DNA of 64,000 nucleotides from Enterovibrio qingdaonensis. Lineage in GTDB: Bacteria > Pseudomonadota > Gammaproteobacteria > Enterobacterales > Vibrionaceae. The translations under genes were made by a program, and so were the position numbers. The stretch covers positions 53,077 through 117,076 of the forward strand of contig NZ_JAJUBB010000016.1 in the NCBI RefSeq assembly GCF_028683135.1, in the 5' to 3' direction. Positions 63,439 through 64,000 of this stretch are shown piece by piece. Position 1 is the first letter of the stretch. The number at the start of each line of letters is the position of its first letter. Below the pieces are notes generated by a model that had not been told where the DNA came from, made no database searches, and saw only the letters and a program-made list of their open reading frames with translations.

Positions 63439-64000
63439 TTACCTCGATTCTTCACACTGTTCGCATACCGGATCAGACGTTTTAAGTGCCGCAATCTGAC
63501 GGGATTTAAGAAGCGGTGACATTGAAACCTCTGTCGCTTCTAGTTTGTTGAGTTGAATGTCATCCGGTGCTACTTCGGTATTTACCCCCAATGGCAACAT
63601 CGGCATTTCTCCCCCAAACCCCGATCCAGACCCTGCACTGCCACCTGAATTGATATTGACGACAGAACCGACAATATGCACCCCAGCAGGGTCGATTTTC
63701 ACAAAGTTACCACCGACTTTGAGAGTGACTTCTGTGTAAGCCTCAAGCACGGATTTGTGCCCACTTTTAAGGTGTATTTCGCTGCCTGCTTCGTTAAGCA
63801 ATCCATTGTCCGCTTTTACGTGTAACGTACTGTCTGTAATGATGGTTTTGTCATTTTTAACGTGTTGGTGTTGGTTACCCTCTACCGTCAAATGATCATC
63901 CACCCGAATGCGCTGAAAACGTTCATTCTCAACATCCAAATGCAGGTCATGTTTGATGTGGTCTTTGCGGTCGTTTTGTACCAGCAAGTTCATGTCCTTT
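63439..64000 (-). CDS. vgrG: VgrG C-terminal part (cut by the window edge)
   Basis: The last 187 or so residues of a VgrG spike protein are present; the frame is open to the window edge, so the gene begins outside. DMNLLVQNDRKDHI and the repeated short beta-strands that follow (TVEGNQHQHVK, LHVKADNGLLNEAGSEIHLKSG) are the gp5-like beta-helix of VgrG. A Gly-Ser-rich stretch (about 120-130 of the visible part) and a tail of about 55 residues ending in CEQCEESR follow. That tail probably docks the DUF4123 adaptor or effector. Confidence 0.88.
   Translation of the reverse strand, partial: KDMNLLVQNDRKDHIKHDLHLDVENERFQRIRVDDHLTVEGNQHQHVKNDKTIITDSTLHVKADNGLLNEAGSEIHLKSGHKSVLEAYTEVTLKVGGNFVKIDPAGVHIVGSVVNINSGGSAGSGSGFGGEMPMLPLGVNTEVAPDDIQLNKLEATEVSMSPLLKSRQIAALKTSDPVCEQCEESR

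Overview
The window looks like a chromosomal segment of a marine gammaproteobacterium of the Vibrionaceae; I infer the Enterovibrio/Grimontia/Photobacterium part of the family. The signs are a TmaR/YeeX protein and an enterobacterial-type Mak fructokinase, CheV-type chemotaxis couplers, a VasX-type type VI secretion module, TRAP transport and a LexA-boxed imuA-imuB-dnaE2 cassette. No tRNA, rRNA, CRISPR array or insertion sequence was seen.

Region 1 (1-4070) is a sugar-acid catabolic operon: a two-subunit UxaA-type hydro-lyase, an EamA transporter and an enolase-superfamily enzyme, ending in a strong terminator. Region 2 (4071-7350) holds a subtilase without signal peptide, two small proteins (one Hha-like) and a membrane protein with a CBS-like tail. 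Region 3 (7400-19620) is a large catabolic locus. A LacI-family regulator has three near-identical operators, in front of an SDR/BKACE/gamma-carbonic-anhydrase-like operon, in front of itself, and in front of a TRAP/3-hydroxyacid dehydrogenase/UxaA operon. A LysR regulator and a two-subunit 3-oxoacid CoA-transferase follow. The enzymes suggest oxidation of a hydroxy acid, acetyl-CoA-dependent beta-keto acid cleavage to acetoacetate, and activation of acetoacetate.

Region 4 (19900-28110) is mixed: an NmrA-like protein, an AraC regulator divergent from a DUF1772 protein, TmaR, two divergent CheV proteins, SixA, and an unrecognised two-helix membrane protein. Region 5 (28126-33420) is the SOS mutasome. 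Region 6 (33552-36652) is an orphan Alg8/Alg44-like, PilZ-containing polysaccharide synthase pair. Region 7 (36976-46450) holds a small unknown protein, a 1299-residue hybrid kinase with a receiver-hemerythrin partner, azlCD with an AraC regulator, a cold-shock protein and mak.

Region 8 (46562-55279) is the most unusual part. It is a compact chemosensory cluster: a response regulator with a large insert, CheW, a receptor with duplicated CHASE3 domains, CheR, a CheD-CheB fusion, a CheA-like kinase with no phosphotransfer domain, and a separate protein carrying the missing HPt domain. It is therefore a split-CheA system. Region 9 (55475-56985) is a QmcA/NfeD-type membrane pair. Region 10 (57077-64000) is a type VI secretion effector module: the VgrG C-terminus, a DUF4123 adaptor, a VasX-like effector and two tandemly duplicated DUF6708-type membrane proteins. 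The VgrG gene runs off the right edge.
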